From contig JAEWGS010000013.1 of assembly GCA_023388205.1 (NCBI GenBank), positions 1-15,028 of the forward strand: a stretch of 15,028 nt of DNA. The letters are read 5' to 3'. The position numbers and the translations under genes were made by a program. The stretch's first letter is position 1. Every line of letters begins with the position of its first letter. The notes under the pieces were generated by a model that was not told the DNA's origin, made no database searches, and saw only the letters and a program-made list of their open reading frames with translations. This DNA comes from Bacillota bacterium. Its GTDB lineage: Bacteria > Bacillota > Clostridia > Saccharofermentanales > Fastidiosipilaceae. This document shows, in pieces, positions 1 to 6,660 of the stretch.

Positions 1-352
1 ACCACTCTCTGAGTTTCACAAAAGCTTCATCGCGGTTGGGGGCCTGATAAAACAGACGCAACTTCTCGGCATCTGCCTCGGCTTCAGACATCGGCGCACG
101 ATCTTCGATCTTCACGCCCGCCTTGAGCAAAGACGCGCGATCTTCGCTCGGCAAATCGAGATGAAAAGCGGGCCCGCCCTGCTTGGCCAAAAGCTGCGCC
201 GCTTCTTTTTGCTGTCTCTGAAGCACTTGCATCAAAGCCTCTCGCTCCGCTTGGACCTGGCTTCGTTCCTTTTCTTTTTGCGCTTCAAGCGCCGCACGTT
301 TTTCGCGCTTTTTTTGCTTTTCTAAACGTCTTTTGCCCGCTTGTTCCGCCAC
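1..352 (-). CDS. Lys/Glu-rich coiled-coil-like hypothetical protein, partial (C-terminus beyond left edge)
   Basis: An open frame runs on the minus strand from a GTG at 352-350 to the window edge, giving 117 codons without a stop. It is too short and incomplete to be sure of function, and I do not recognise the family. The first 60 residues or so are very rich in Lys, Arg, Glu, Gln and Ala, with the look of a continuous charged helix or coiled coil. A more mixed segment follows, containing an acidic Glu/Ala/Asp stretch around residues 92-100. No signal peptide or membrane segment is visible. The start is supported by a GGAGG ribosome binding site about 5 bases before the GTG. The gene begins only 14 bases after the pth stop, so it is very likely co-transcribed with pth. 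In many Bacillota the gene after pth is mfd or a small gene before it, but this sequence resembles neither in the part that can be seen. Confidence 0.7.
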   Translation of the reverse strand, partial: MAEQAGKRRLEKQKKREKRAALEAQKEKERSQVQAEREALMQVLQRQQKEAAQLLAKQGGPAFHLDLPSEDRASLLKAGVKIEDRAPMSEAEADAEKLRLFYQAPNRDEAFVKLREW

Positions 353-366
353 AAAGCCCTCCGATC

Positions 367-1050
367 TCAATTCTTTTGTTTCAGCGTGTTGATATAGTTT
401 TGCGCAAACGTTGCACCGCCTCTAAAAATCAGCCGCAGCATCACGCTGAGCTCGTCAAAGAGCGCATCCATTTCTGAAAGTTCATCTCGTTTCAAGTCGC
501 TGAGGACAAAACGAATGATATCCTCTCCCGGCGGCATCGGGCCACAACCGATACGAAGGCGGATAAAGTCATCCGTCCCCAGCTGATTGACGATCGAGCG
601 CATCCCATTATGCGTGCCCGCCCCGCCTTTTTCGCGAAGTCGCAGCGTCCCGAGCGGCAAATCAAAATCGTCATAGAGCACGATCAGACGCTGCGAAGGG
701 ATTTTGAGGCCTTTCATCAGCGCACGGATCGAGCGACCCGACTCATTCATATACGTAAGCGGTTTAAGTAAATAAAGTTTCCCCGGCGCTAAATCAGGCA
801 GCCCCTGGCGGCCCTTTTCGGGAATCGCGCGACCTGCCTGAATCGAATGGCCTTCGACTTGAGCCAAGCTGCTCTGTCCAATGAGGCCCTGGTACTTCGC
901 TCGTGTCACCGGCACACCAAAATCCCTGCTCACATGATCCAAAGCCATGAAGCCTAAATTGTGTCTCGTTCTCGCGTATTTAGGACCAGGGTTTCCAAGT
1001 CCAGCGACCAGCCATGCTGGCTCTTTGTGTTCCCGTTGAAAAAAAGCCAT
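367..1050 (-). CDS. pth: Peptidyl-tRNA hydrolase
   Basis: This enzyme cleaves the ester bond of peptidyl-tRNAs released from stalled ribosomes and so recycles tRNA in the cytosol. The 227-residue product carries the family signature: GLGNPG (catalytic-site Asn20), TRHNLGF (catalytic His30), TYMNESG (Asn102), YDDFDLPLG (Asp127, equivalent to the E. coli Asp93) and GGAGTHNGM (Asn148). The frame stays open upstream to 1179, but the ATG at 1050 is chosen because AAGGAG lies 4 bases before it and the family fold begins shortly after. The protein is longer than the usual 185-195 residues. The excess is a short N-terminal leader of about 13 residues and an insertion of about 20 residues around 60-90, before the KPLTYMN strand. 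It is followed after 14 bases by the partial Lys/Glu-rich gene. A leader hairpin upstream may affect its expression. Confidence 0.95.
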   Translation of the reverse strand: MAFFQREHKEPAWLVAGLGNPGPKYARTRHNLGFMALDHVSRDFGVPVTRAKYQGLIGQSSLAQVEGHSIQAGRAIPEKGRQGLPDLAPGKLYLLKPLTYMNESGRSIRALMKGLKIPSQRLIVLYDDFDLPLGTLRLREKGGAGTHNGMRSIVNQLGTDDFIRLRIGCGPMPPGEDIIRFVLSDLKRDELSEMDALFDELSVMLRLIFRGGATFAQNYINTLKQKN

Positions 1051-1135
1051 AACTCTCCTTATCCCTCTGCTCAAACGCCAAAGCCTAAGGCCCGCATGCA
1101 AAAGCCCAAAAGAGGGCAATCGAACGCCTGACGCA

Positions 1136-1158
1136 CAAAAAGGCGCCTTTTCGCGCCT
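1136..1158 (-). terminator. Terminator-like hairpin upstream of pth
   Basis: Read on the minus strand, AGGCGC and GCGCCT form a 6-bp stem around a GAAAAG loop, immediately followed by TTTTT. It could be a second terminator of the phn operon. It also lies between a TATAAT (1183-1178) and the pth start, so it could instead act within a pth leader. Confidence 0.6.
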
Positions 1159-1177
1159 GCTGGGGTCTTTGTTTTTC

Positions 1178-1183
1178 ATTATA
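1178..1183 (-). promoter_or_regulatory. Possible -10 box for pth
   Basis: A perfect TATAAT lies on the minus strand, 128 bases before the pth ATG. No recognisable -35 hexamer is present at 16-18 bases (AGGGTG at 17), so this is a weak call. If used, transcription would start near 1171 and pass through the hairpin at 1158-1137. Confidence 0.3.
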
Positions 1184-1212
1184 GCCTAGGGCCCTAGCGC
1201 CACCCTACCCAG

Positions 1213-1270
1213 GTCGCGCAAAGGCTGCGTCGTCGCGCAAGAGCCGCGTCAAACTGCGTCAAACTACGTC
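1213..1270. repeat. Minisatellite-like tandem duplications in spacer
   Basis: Two adjacent 19-base units (1213-1231 and 1232-1250) match at 16 of 19 positions. They run directly into a 10-base unit (GCGTCAAACT) at 1246-1255 and 1256-1265, with a third degenerate start at 1266. The array lies between the two terminator hairpins and has no coding sense. Confidence 0.75.
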
Positions 1271-1303
1271 TAGGCCGCCCCAATGAGACGAGCTCGCTGA
1301 AAC

Positions 1304-1325
1304 AAAAAGGGGCGCATCTCGCCCC
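1304..1325 (-). terminator. Intrinsic terminator of the phn-phosphoesterase operon
   Basis: On the minus strand GGGGCG and CGCCCC form a 6-bp G+C stem with a 5-base loop followed by TTTTT. It begins 46 bases after the stop of the phosphoesterase gene, the last gene of the operon. Confidence 0.8.
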
Positions 1326-1331
1326 CATCAA

Positions 1332-1364
1332 ATCCGAACACGCATCCGCGATAGATCCGAACAC
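1332..1364. repeat. 10-bp direct repeat, 23-base period
   Basis: ATCCGAACAC occurs at 1332-1341 and again at 1355-1364, just downstream of the phosphoesterase stop and before its terminator. Confidence 0.6.
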
Positions 1365-1371
1365 ATGCTCG

Positions 1372-2871
1372 CTAAAGGTCCTGCGCCTTTTGCTGCAAAA
1401 AATAATCACAAAGCACGTCAAACACATCTCTGGCATCTCGCTTTAGCACCGCACAATCTTGATAAAAAGCGTATCCACCCGCTCCACTCGCACGATAATT
1501 ATTCATGGCCAAACTGTAGTGATCTTCAGGCGAAACCTCTTTCTCTCCCCGATAAATTGCCCGTACACGTTCCCCAAAAGGAGCGGACCAATCAATTTGG
1601 GCTTTGATTCCCAAAAAGAAATCAAAATTATAGTGCTCCACCTTGGGCTCTAAGAAATGTTTAGAGACTTCTAGCGCCCCAGACGCCTCGCTGTAGCTGA
1701 GATATTCCGCGGAACGCTCCAATGCCGCTTTGAGCACCTTGCCCGTTACATCGAGCGCGACCAAGGTGTTCGGAAACGGATAGGTCAGCAAAAGATCTCT
1801 GATCCGCACGTCTTGAGGCAAGCCAGGAATGTCATTGGCAAAACTCGTGCAAGACAGCTCCGTTTGTAAATAGGCTCTCTGAATCTCGTTAATAAAATCC
1901 GCGAGCTTGGACCCATGGCGCGCCATCTCGACTCGATCTTCGGGGCGCAAGGCTTCTGGAAGATGCCCTATCGGACGGTCAAGCCACGCTTGCAAGCGAG
2001 AAAAACGCTCTGCGTCGGCTTCACTCAGAGGGCTCAAGGGCAAGGCCGCCAAGTCCGAAAGATGATGCAAGGTCGATGAAATGCTGTGCCCCTCGCCCGA
2101 ATCTTGCTCACAGATATCAATTTCAAAACAAGTCGCCGCATTCGGCGCATTTTGCAAAGTATAAGTTCCAAAAAGACTGCGTCCCGGGGTCAACATGTGC
2201 TGATGACAGCACAGGAGCACATCGAAATCCATCTCCCGACACAGTTCGATCCCGATATTTTCTCGGCCGCTTTCGCTTCTTTCGAGGCGCTCTAAATCCC
2301 CCTCATATCCACCGTGATAGATACAAATCGTCAGGTCACACTGAGCCTTGAGCGTCTGAGCAACTTTTTCAAGTTCTTGTCTGACGTCTAAAACCTGGCA
2401 GCCCACGAGGTGTTCTTTTCGCTCCCAGATATTCACAGAGTCGGTCACTGCGCCCACGAGCCCCACGCGCCAGCCATTAGGTAGCAAGTGAATGGTATAG
2501 GGAAACAAACAACGCCCCTGCTCATCTGTCACATTTTGGCAGAGCACTTTTGCGTCCAAAGCGTCCGCGTAGCGCTTGAGATAAGGCAAGCCATAGTTAA
2601 AATCGTGATTGCCGAGCGTCACATAGTCATAGCCGGCCTCATTCATCTTCTCAGCAATCCATTCAGGATCATCTTCATCGTGACAAAGGTACGTCAGAGG
2701 GGATCCTTGTAAACTGTCCCCCCCATCTATGATCAGCGTGTTTTCATCTTTTTGAAAAAGCCGCTGAAGCTGGTGCAAACCCAAGGGCCTTTGCTTTGCA
2801 TCTCGATACGACGTTGGAAACAAATGGCCGTGAATGTCTGAGGTAAAAAAAATCTTTAATCGTCTACCCAT
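1372..2871 (-). CDS. Cytosolic metallophosphoesterase, 5'-nucleotidase / 2',3'-cyclic nucleotide phosphodiesterase family
   Basis: This is a two-domain, metal-dependent phosphoesterase. Counting from the upstream in-frame GTG at 2877, the N-terminal calcineurin-like domain has all the metal ligands in order: SDIHGH (Asp14, His16), GGDSLQGS (Asp54), LGNHDF (Asn90, His91), YHGG (His188) and CCHQH (His225, His227). The C-terminal half is the 5'-nucleotidase C domain, with a TYPFPNTL segment and NNYRASGAGGY near residue 460. That last motif resembles the substrate-binding NNYRA motif of CpdB-type 2',3'-cyclic phosphodiesterases more than the UshA motif. There is no signal peptide, so it should act in the cytosol, unlike UshA or CpdB. 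I prefer the ATG at 2871, two bases after the phnE stop, because AAGGGTGAG precedes it; the GTG at 2877 has no spacing for a ribosome site. It is the last gene of the phn operon, so its substrate is probably something PhnCDE imports, but this is inference. Confidence 0.88.
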   Translation of the reverse strand: MGRRLKIFFTSDIHGHLFPTSYRDAKQRPLGLHQLQRLFQKDENTLIIDGGDSLQGSPLTYLCHDEDDPEWIAEKMNEAGYDYVTLGNHDFNYGLPYLKRYADALDAKVLCQNVTDEQGRCLFPYTIHLLPNGWRVGLVGAVTDSVNIWERKEHLVGCQVLDVRQELEKVAQTLKAQCDLTICIYHGGYEGDLERLERSESGRENIGIELCREMDFDVLLCCHQHMLTPGRSLFGTYTLQNAPNAATCFEIDICEQDSGEGHSISSTLHHLSDLAALPLSPLSEADAERFSRLQAWLDRPIGHLPEALRPEDRVEMARHGSKLADFINEIQRAYLQTELSCTSFANDIPGLPQDVRIRDLLLTYPFPNTLVALDVTGKVLKAALERSAEYLSYSEASGALEVSKHFLEPKVEHYNFDFFLGIKAQIDWSAPFGERVRAIYRGEKEVSPEDHYSLAMNNYRASGAGGYAFYQDCAVLKRDARDVFDVLCDYFLQQKAQDL

Positions 2872-2873
2872 AC

Positions 2874-3683
2874 TCACCCTTGAACTAAACGTTTCCTCAG
2901 CATATTAGAGAAGGTCTCGACAATGAGCACCAAGACGATCAGACCGATCAGAATCGCGCCAACATCGTTCCACTTTTGCGCATTCATCGCGAAAATCAAA
3001 GGCGCGCCGATACCGCCCGCACCCACCAAGCCGAGCACTGAAGCATCTCTTAAATTCATATCAAAACGGTAAATCACAGTCGATAAAAAATCAGGGATCA
3101 GCTGCGGCAAAATACCGTAACGGATCTTTTGAAAAGCCGTACATCCAGCCGCATCCAAAGATTCCAAAATACGTCGATCCAGATCTTCAATCGCTTCGAT
3201 ATAAAGTTTTGAAATCATTCCGATCGAGCATAAAGACATCGTGAGCAAGCCCGCAAAAGCACCCGGACCTGTCACTCGGATAAACATCAAGCCATAGATA
3301 ATCGGCGGCACCGTACGAATCATCATGATCAGCGTGCGCCCAATCAGGCTCACCGCCGGCGTCACCACGTTCGGCGCTGACAAAAAAGCGAGGGGCACTG
3401 CGATTAAAGAGCCCACCAAAGTGGCCAAGAAAGCGATGCAGATTGTCTCCAATAGCAAGTAAGGGACGCCAGAGGTCGTCAAATTAAAAAGCAAAGCGGT
3501 CGACGGATGAAAGATGCTTCCAAAAATATGCCGCGCCATGCTCAGTCCATTTTCTGGCAGCGTATTAAAGCCCAAAGCGGTCGCAGACCAGGCCAATAAA
3601 ACAAGGCACACGAGCGCAGCGATCGTGTTTTTCCACCACTTTTTCGGCGCCTGTTGATACATGCTTAAAACTGAAGCGTTCAT
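2874..3683 (-). CDS. phnE: Phosphonate/phosphite/phosphate-type ABC transporter permease (second PhnE)
   Basis: This is an integral membrane permease of 269 residues. About six hydrophobic segments are visible (near 20-38, 77-100, 110-135, 143-158, 196-212 and 243-262). The cytoplasmic EAA loop that docks with the ATPase lies at about 163-195, with Glu163, the DAAG core at 177-180 and the following ILPQLIPD. A GLVGAGGIGAPL motif near residue 220 is typical of the PhnE family. It would form a heterodimer with the permease encoded just upstream and work with PhnC and PhnD. The ATG at 3683 has AAGGGGG a few bases upstream and lies 9 bases after the preceding stop. Its stop overlaps the spurious GTG start and lies 2 bases before the ATG of the phosphoesterase, so the genes look translationally coupled. 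Substrate cannot be told from sequence. Confidence 0.92.
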   Translation of the reverse strand: MNASVLSMYQQAPKKWWKNTIAALVCLVLLAWSATALGFNTLPENGLSMARHIFGSIFHPSTALLFNLTTSGVPYLLLETICIAFLATLVGSLIAVPLAFLSAPNVVTPAVSLIGRTLIMMIRTVPPIIYGLMFIRVTGPGAFAGLLTMSLCSIGMISKLYIEAIEDLDRRILESLDAAGCTAFQKIRYGILPQLIPDFLSTVIYRFDMNLRDASVLGLVGAGGIGAPLIFAMNAQKWNDVGAILIGLIVLVLIVETFSNMLRKRLVQG

Positions 3684-3692
3684 TGAGCCCCC

Positions 3693-4517
3693 TTAAGTCA
3701 ATTTACTTCTGAGCCAATGACTCAGCGCCTCGATCAAAACCACCGTGACAAACAAGGTAATCAAGATGGTGCCTACGGAATCGTACTCACGCCAAGAGAT
3801 CTTTTCGTTGAGCAAAAGACCCAATCCACCGGCGCCCACATAACCTAAGATCGACGCGTAACGCACATTTCCTTCGAAGCAAAAAAGACAAGTCGACAAA
3901 TAAGCAGGTAAGACTTGAGGCATCATCGCTGCCCAGATGGCTCGAGGCTTTGAGGCCCCTAGAGCAAGCAAGGCTTCATAAGCGCCCAACTCACAGGTTT
4001 CAAGCTGTTCGTAGAGCTGCTTTCCCACATAGGCGAAGGTAAAAATAGCAATCGCCACGGTCCCTGCAAAAGTGCCCAATCCGAAGATATAAGTTGCGAT
4101 CAAAGCGGCAATCAGCGTCGGCAGCGTGCGCACCAAGCTCAAGAAAAATTTGGCCAAAGAATAAATGACTTTGTGATGGACCAAATTTTGTGCCGCGAGC
4201 ATCGCAACTGGGACACAAAGAAGCGAACCCACCGCTGAACCTAAGAGGGACATCTTGATCGTATCGATGAGAGGCTTTTCGACGGAGCGAAAATAATCCC
4301 AATTCGGCGGCACCATCGCGACCAAAATATCGATGAAATTTTTGCCGCGCTTCATCAGCACGGGCAACGAAAAGCCGGTGATCCTCGCCGAAAACCAAAA
4401 CGCCACAATGAAACACAAAACGATGAGCCAAGTCCAAGACCTCGGTTCTTCAATCGTCTTTCCATTAGAAAGAACGTGCACGCGCCCTCTGTTTAAGCTC
4501 ATTTTTCGAGCGCTCAT
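3693..4517 (-). CDS. phnE: Phosphonate/phosphite/phosphate-type ABC transporter permease (first PhnE)
   Basis: This permease of 274 residues has a cytosolic N-terminus of about 28 residues, a first membrane segment at about 29-43 and further ones near 87-110, 120-142, 150-164 and 245-262. The EAA-type coupling loop lies at about 170-204, with the core AYEALLALGAS. VGAGGLG near 225 matches the same position in the other PhnE. The two permeases are clearly related but divergent, as usual for phnCEE(D) operons in Bacillota. Its ATG overlaps the phnC stop (ATGA), and GAGGTG lies 5 bases before the start inside phnC, so translation is probably coupled. It is expected to pair with the next permease in the inner membrane. 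Confidence 0.92.
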   Translation of the reverse strand: MSARKMSLNRGRVHVLSNGKTIEEPRSWTWLIVLCFIVAFWFSARITGFSLPVLMKRGKNFIDILVAMVPPNWDYFRSVEKPLIDTIKMSLLGSAVGSLLCVPVAMLAAQNLVHHKVIYSLAKFFLSLVRTLPTLIAALIATYIFGLGTFAGTVAIAIFTFAYVGKQLYEQLETCELGAYEALLALGASKPRAIWAAMMPQVLPAYLSTCLFCFEGNVRYASILGYVGAGGLGLLLNEKISWREYDSVGTILITLFVTVVLIEALSHWLRSKLT

Positions 4518-5329
4518 GCTTGCACCTCTTTGCTCCCTTGAGCCGCTTTTGCGTTTTCAGCGCCTTTGGCCTCGCTCGCCTGCCGCGCTTTTTCTGCGCT
4601 GCCATAAATATCTTTGAGCACCGCCTCCGTCACAGAAGAAGACGGTCCGTCGTAAACGATACGACCCGAGCGAATGCCAATGATGCGATCGGTATATTCT
4701 AAGGCCAGCTCCACATGGTGAATATTGAGCAAAATGGTGATGCCCAAATCGCGATTGATCTTCTTAAAATCATCCATGACGCGCTTTGCCGTCACAGGAT
4801 CCAAGGCCGCCACGGGCTCATCCGCCAAAATAATCTCCGGATCCTGGGCCAGAGTTCTCGCCAAAGCGACGCGCTGCTGCTGTCCGCCCGAAAGTTGATC
4901 GACGCGTGTATAAGCCTTTTCCAAAATACCGACTTGGTCCAAAGCCTCCAAAGCCCGGATCTTGTCCTCTTTGGTATAAATCCCAAGCACGCTGCGCCAC
5001 CAGGGCATATCCGGCACGCGCGCCGTCAACACGTTCCGGATGACAGTCGTTCGCGTCACCAAATTAAACGACTGGAAGATCATGCCAATTTTGCGTCTAA
5101 AGCGTCGCAAGCTTTTCCCTTTGAGGCTCGCCACATTAATCCCATCGACCGTTAAAAGCCCATCCGTCGTATCGATCATCCGATTAATGGTGCGAATCAA
5201 GGTGGACTTTCCCGCGCCCGACAAGCCGATAATCCCGACGAATTCACCTTGCTCAATCTTGCAATTCACCTTATCTAAGCCCAAAGTGTCATTGGGGTAG
5301 CGTTTGCTCACATTTTCAAACTTAATCAT
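4514..5329 (-). CDS. phnC: PhnC-type ABC transporter ATP-binding protein
   Basis: This ATPase energises the PhnE permeases. The 271-residue product has Walker A (GLSGAGKST, 35-43), a Q-loop (Gln86), the signature LSGGQQQR (146-153), Walker B (ILADEP, 167-172) with catalytic Glu171, and the switch His at 204. The frame is open further upstream to a TTG at 5407, but the ATG at 5329 matches the normal family start (MIKFENVSKRYPND) and is chosen for that reason. The ribosome site before it is weak (AAAGAG about 10 bases away). The last 29 residues or so form an Ala/Lys/Glu/Gln-rich tail beyond the ATPase fold that looks disordered. The gene is separated from phnD by an internal terminator and overlaps the first phnE by 4 bases. 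Confidence 0.93.
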   Translation of the reverse strand: MIKFENVSKRYPNDTLGLDKVNCKIEQGEFVGIIGLSGAGKSTLIRTINRMIDTTDGLLTVDGINVASLKGKSLRRFRRKIGMIFQSFNLVTRTTVIRNVLTARVPDMPWWRSVLGIYTKEDKIRALEALDQVGILEKAYTRVDQLSGGQQQRVALARTLAQDPEIILADEPVAALDPVTAKRVMDDFKKINRDLGITILLNIHHVELALEYTDRIIGIRSGRIVYDGPSSSVTEAVLKDIYGSAEKARQASEAKGAENAKAAQGSKEVQA

Positions 5330-5436
5330 TGTTCTATAACTCTTTATCTCTTTATTGACGTTTCTTTTTTCTCTTTGCGAAAGTTGCTTTTCAAAAGTGT
5401 GCGTCAAAGCGTCCCGCAGTTCTTAAATTTTGAGAC

Positions 5437-5463
5437 AAAAACGGGACACAAAACTGTGCCCCG
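5437..5463 (-). terminator. Internal terminator/attenuator between phnD and phnC
   Basis: On the minus strand CGGGGCAC and GTGTCCCG pair to make a 9-bp stem (one G-U pair, extended by A-U) with a short T-rich loop, followed at once by TTTTTG. It begins 25 bases after the phnD stop. This is a typical arrangement to make more binding protein than transporter, with partial read-through into phnC. Confidence 0.85.
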
Positions 5464-5488
5464 CTTCATTTCGAACAAATTGACGCGC

Positions 5489-6532
5489 TTATTTTTTCGC
5501 ATTCATCTCTTTGATGATCTTTTGCGCGCGGCGCTCATTGTCGTAGTCTTCCGACTTCGCCTCCTGATAGCCGTTATGCGAATAAATCTCGATGACTTTT
5601 TTCCCTTCTTCGCTATTGCCGATCGCGATCATCGCTTTGGTCAAAGCTTTCTTCAGGTCTTCATCTATCGTCATGGAATTTTTGCTCACGCAAATTGTGT
5701 CGTTATAAATCGCCGGGGTCACACCGATGACATTGGTTTCTTCCCAGATGGACGCCTTGCGACCAAAGTCTTTCTCCCATTTGTCTTTGTAATCATTACG
5801 CACGTCCGCATAAGCCAAGACCACGTCGACTTGTCCTGAAGCCAAGCGCGCCATCGCCGAACCATAAGAATCGCTCTGAACAATGTGCTTCAGATCCGTA
5901 ATGCTCTTGCCATATTTGTCCTGAAGCCAAATCGTCGGATAAATATAGCCAGCCGGGGAGGTCGAGTTCATGACGCTCCAGTTCAATTCATCGAGGTCTT
6001 CGAACTTAATCTCTTCACCTTTGTTGACCTTCTCTGCAATGGCTTTACCTTTTTCTGAGGGGCCCGCGATCATCAACGCACGATAGCTCACCGCCTGCTT
6101 GTCCGTGAAGTCCGTGGACTTACCGTCGTTCCAATCCTTCGCCTCATCGGAGTCCTTATTCAAAGCGTTGCGGGTCGCCGTCAAAATCACTTCCGCTCCG
6201 TCGTCATAGAGCACATAGGTCCCGCCCGGAATAAAGCCGACATCCGTCGTCCCTGCAGAAAGCGCTTCGCCCACCGCCTCATAGCTCGTGCCGACGCTGA
6301 TATTCACTTTCGCTACATCGTAGCCTTCTTTTTTCAGCTCCGCCTTCATCAAATCTTCCAGCGGTTTGGTTGCCGTGACGATCTCGTCCGGATCACGCGA
6401 AGGCACAAACGCGACATTGAGCTGATCCACTTTTTTCAAAGCTTCTTCAGCGATTAAGCCCTTGCCTCCGAGCGCCAAAGTCGTCACACCCATCAACAAA
6501 GCCAAAGCTGCGGATAACGTCTTCTTCAACAT
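5489..6532 (-). CDS. phnD: PhnD-type phosphonate/phosphite/phosphate substrate-binding protein
   Basis: This is the extracytoplasmic binding protein of the PhnCDE transporter, 347 residues. Residues 1 to about 28 are a signal peptide: a Lys-Lys start, a hydrophobic core rich in Leu and Ala, and a plausible cleavage near GLIA-EE. The mature part follows the family pattern: LNVAFVPSRDPDEI at the first strand, GTTDVGFIPGGTYVL (ligand-loop region), the NSTSPAGYIYPT loop, and GQVDVVLAYADV in the second lobe. There is no cysteine in or near the signal peptide, so it is not a lipoprotein, which is unusual for a monoderm host. The ATG at 6532 is chosen over upstream options because GAGGAGG lies 9 bases before it and the signal peptide starts there. 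It leads the operon and has its own promoter region with an inverted repeat. Confidence 0.92.
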   Translation of the reverse strand: MLKKTLSAALALLMGVTTLALGGKGLIAEEALKKVDQLNVAFVPSRDPDEIVTATKPLEDLMKAELKKEGYDVAKVNISVGTSYEAVGEALSAGTTDVGFIPGGTYVLYDDGAEVILTATRNALNKDSDEAKDWNDGKSTDFTDKQAVSYRALMIAGPSEKGKAIAEKVNKGEEIKFEDLDELNWSVMNSTSPAGYIYPTIWLQDKYGKSITDLKHIVQSDSYGSAMARLASGQVDVVLAYADVRNDYKDKWEKDFGRKASIWEETNVIGVTPAIYNDTICVSKNSMTIDEDLKKALTKAMIAIGNSEEGKKVIEIYSHNGYQEAKSEDYDNERRAQKIIKEMNAKK

Positions 6533-6595
6533 GAGAACAATCCTCCTCAAGAATCCCTCTTCGAAGCTCTTTGGGGTCGAAGAGATGGTCACAAG

Positions 6596-6601
6596 ACTAT
6601 A
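6596..6601 (-). promoter_or_regulatory. phnD: Candidate -10 box of the phnD operon
   Basis: TATAGT on the minus strand lies 64 bases before the phnD ATG, giving a leader of roughly 55 bases. The -35 region is poor (GTGTTT at 17 bases, TTGTGT at 19) and coincides with the inverted repeat at 6609-6627, which would fit an activated or operator-controlled promoter. The call is tentative. Confidence 0.4.
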
Positions 6602-6608
6602 ACACTTC

Positions 6609-6627
6609 TTTGTGTGAAAAACACAAA
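6609..6627. promoter_or_regulatory. Inverted repeat, possible operator of phnD
   Basis: TTTGTGT and ACACAAA form perfect 7-base arms around a 5-base A-rich spacer. It sits where the -35 box of the phnD promoter should be. A regulator binding site is one reading; a hairpin at the end of the upstream transcript is another, but no T-run follows directly. Confidence 0.45.
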
Positions 6628-6660
6628 ATTTTCCCATTTTTGAGGCCCTTTTTATTGGAA

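Larger units (their letters stand above)
1051..1371. other. Spacer between phosphoesterase gene and pth
   Basis: This 321-base gene-free stretch lies between two minus-strand genes. It holds two terminator-type hairpins for the minus strand (1304-1325 and 1137-1158), a perfect TATAAT on the minus strand at 1183-1178 without a good -35 box, and several short direct duplications (1213-1270 and 1332-1364). The open frames across it have no family resemblance and look like shadows. Confidence 0.7.

Noticed and set aside
1051..1179. Upstream extension of pth by 43 codons
   Set aside because: A perfect ribosome site precedes the ATG at 1050; the extension would run across the hairpin at 1137-1158 and resembles no Pth N-terminus.
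1365..1653. Plus-strand open frames opposite the 3' end of the phosphoesterase
   Set aside because: They are antisense to a conserved domain and without ribosome sites or similarity; shadows.
5330..5407. TTG-initiated extension of phnC by 26 codons
   Set aside because: No ribosome site is seen before the TTG, and the family sequence begins at the ATG at 5329.
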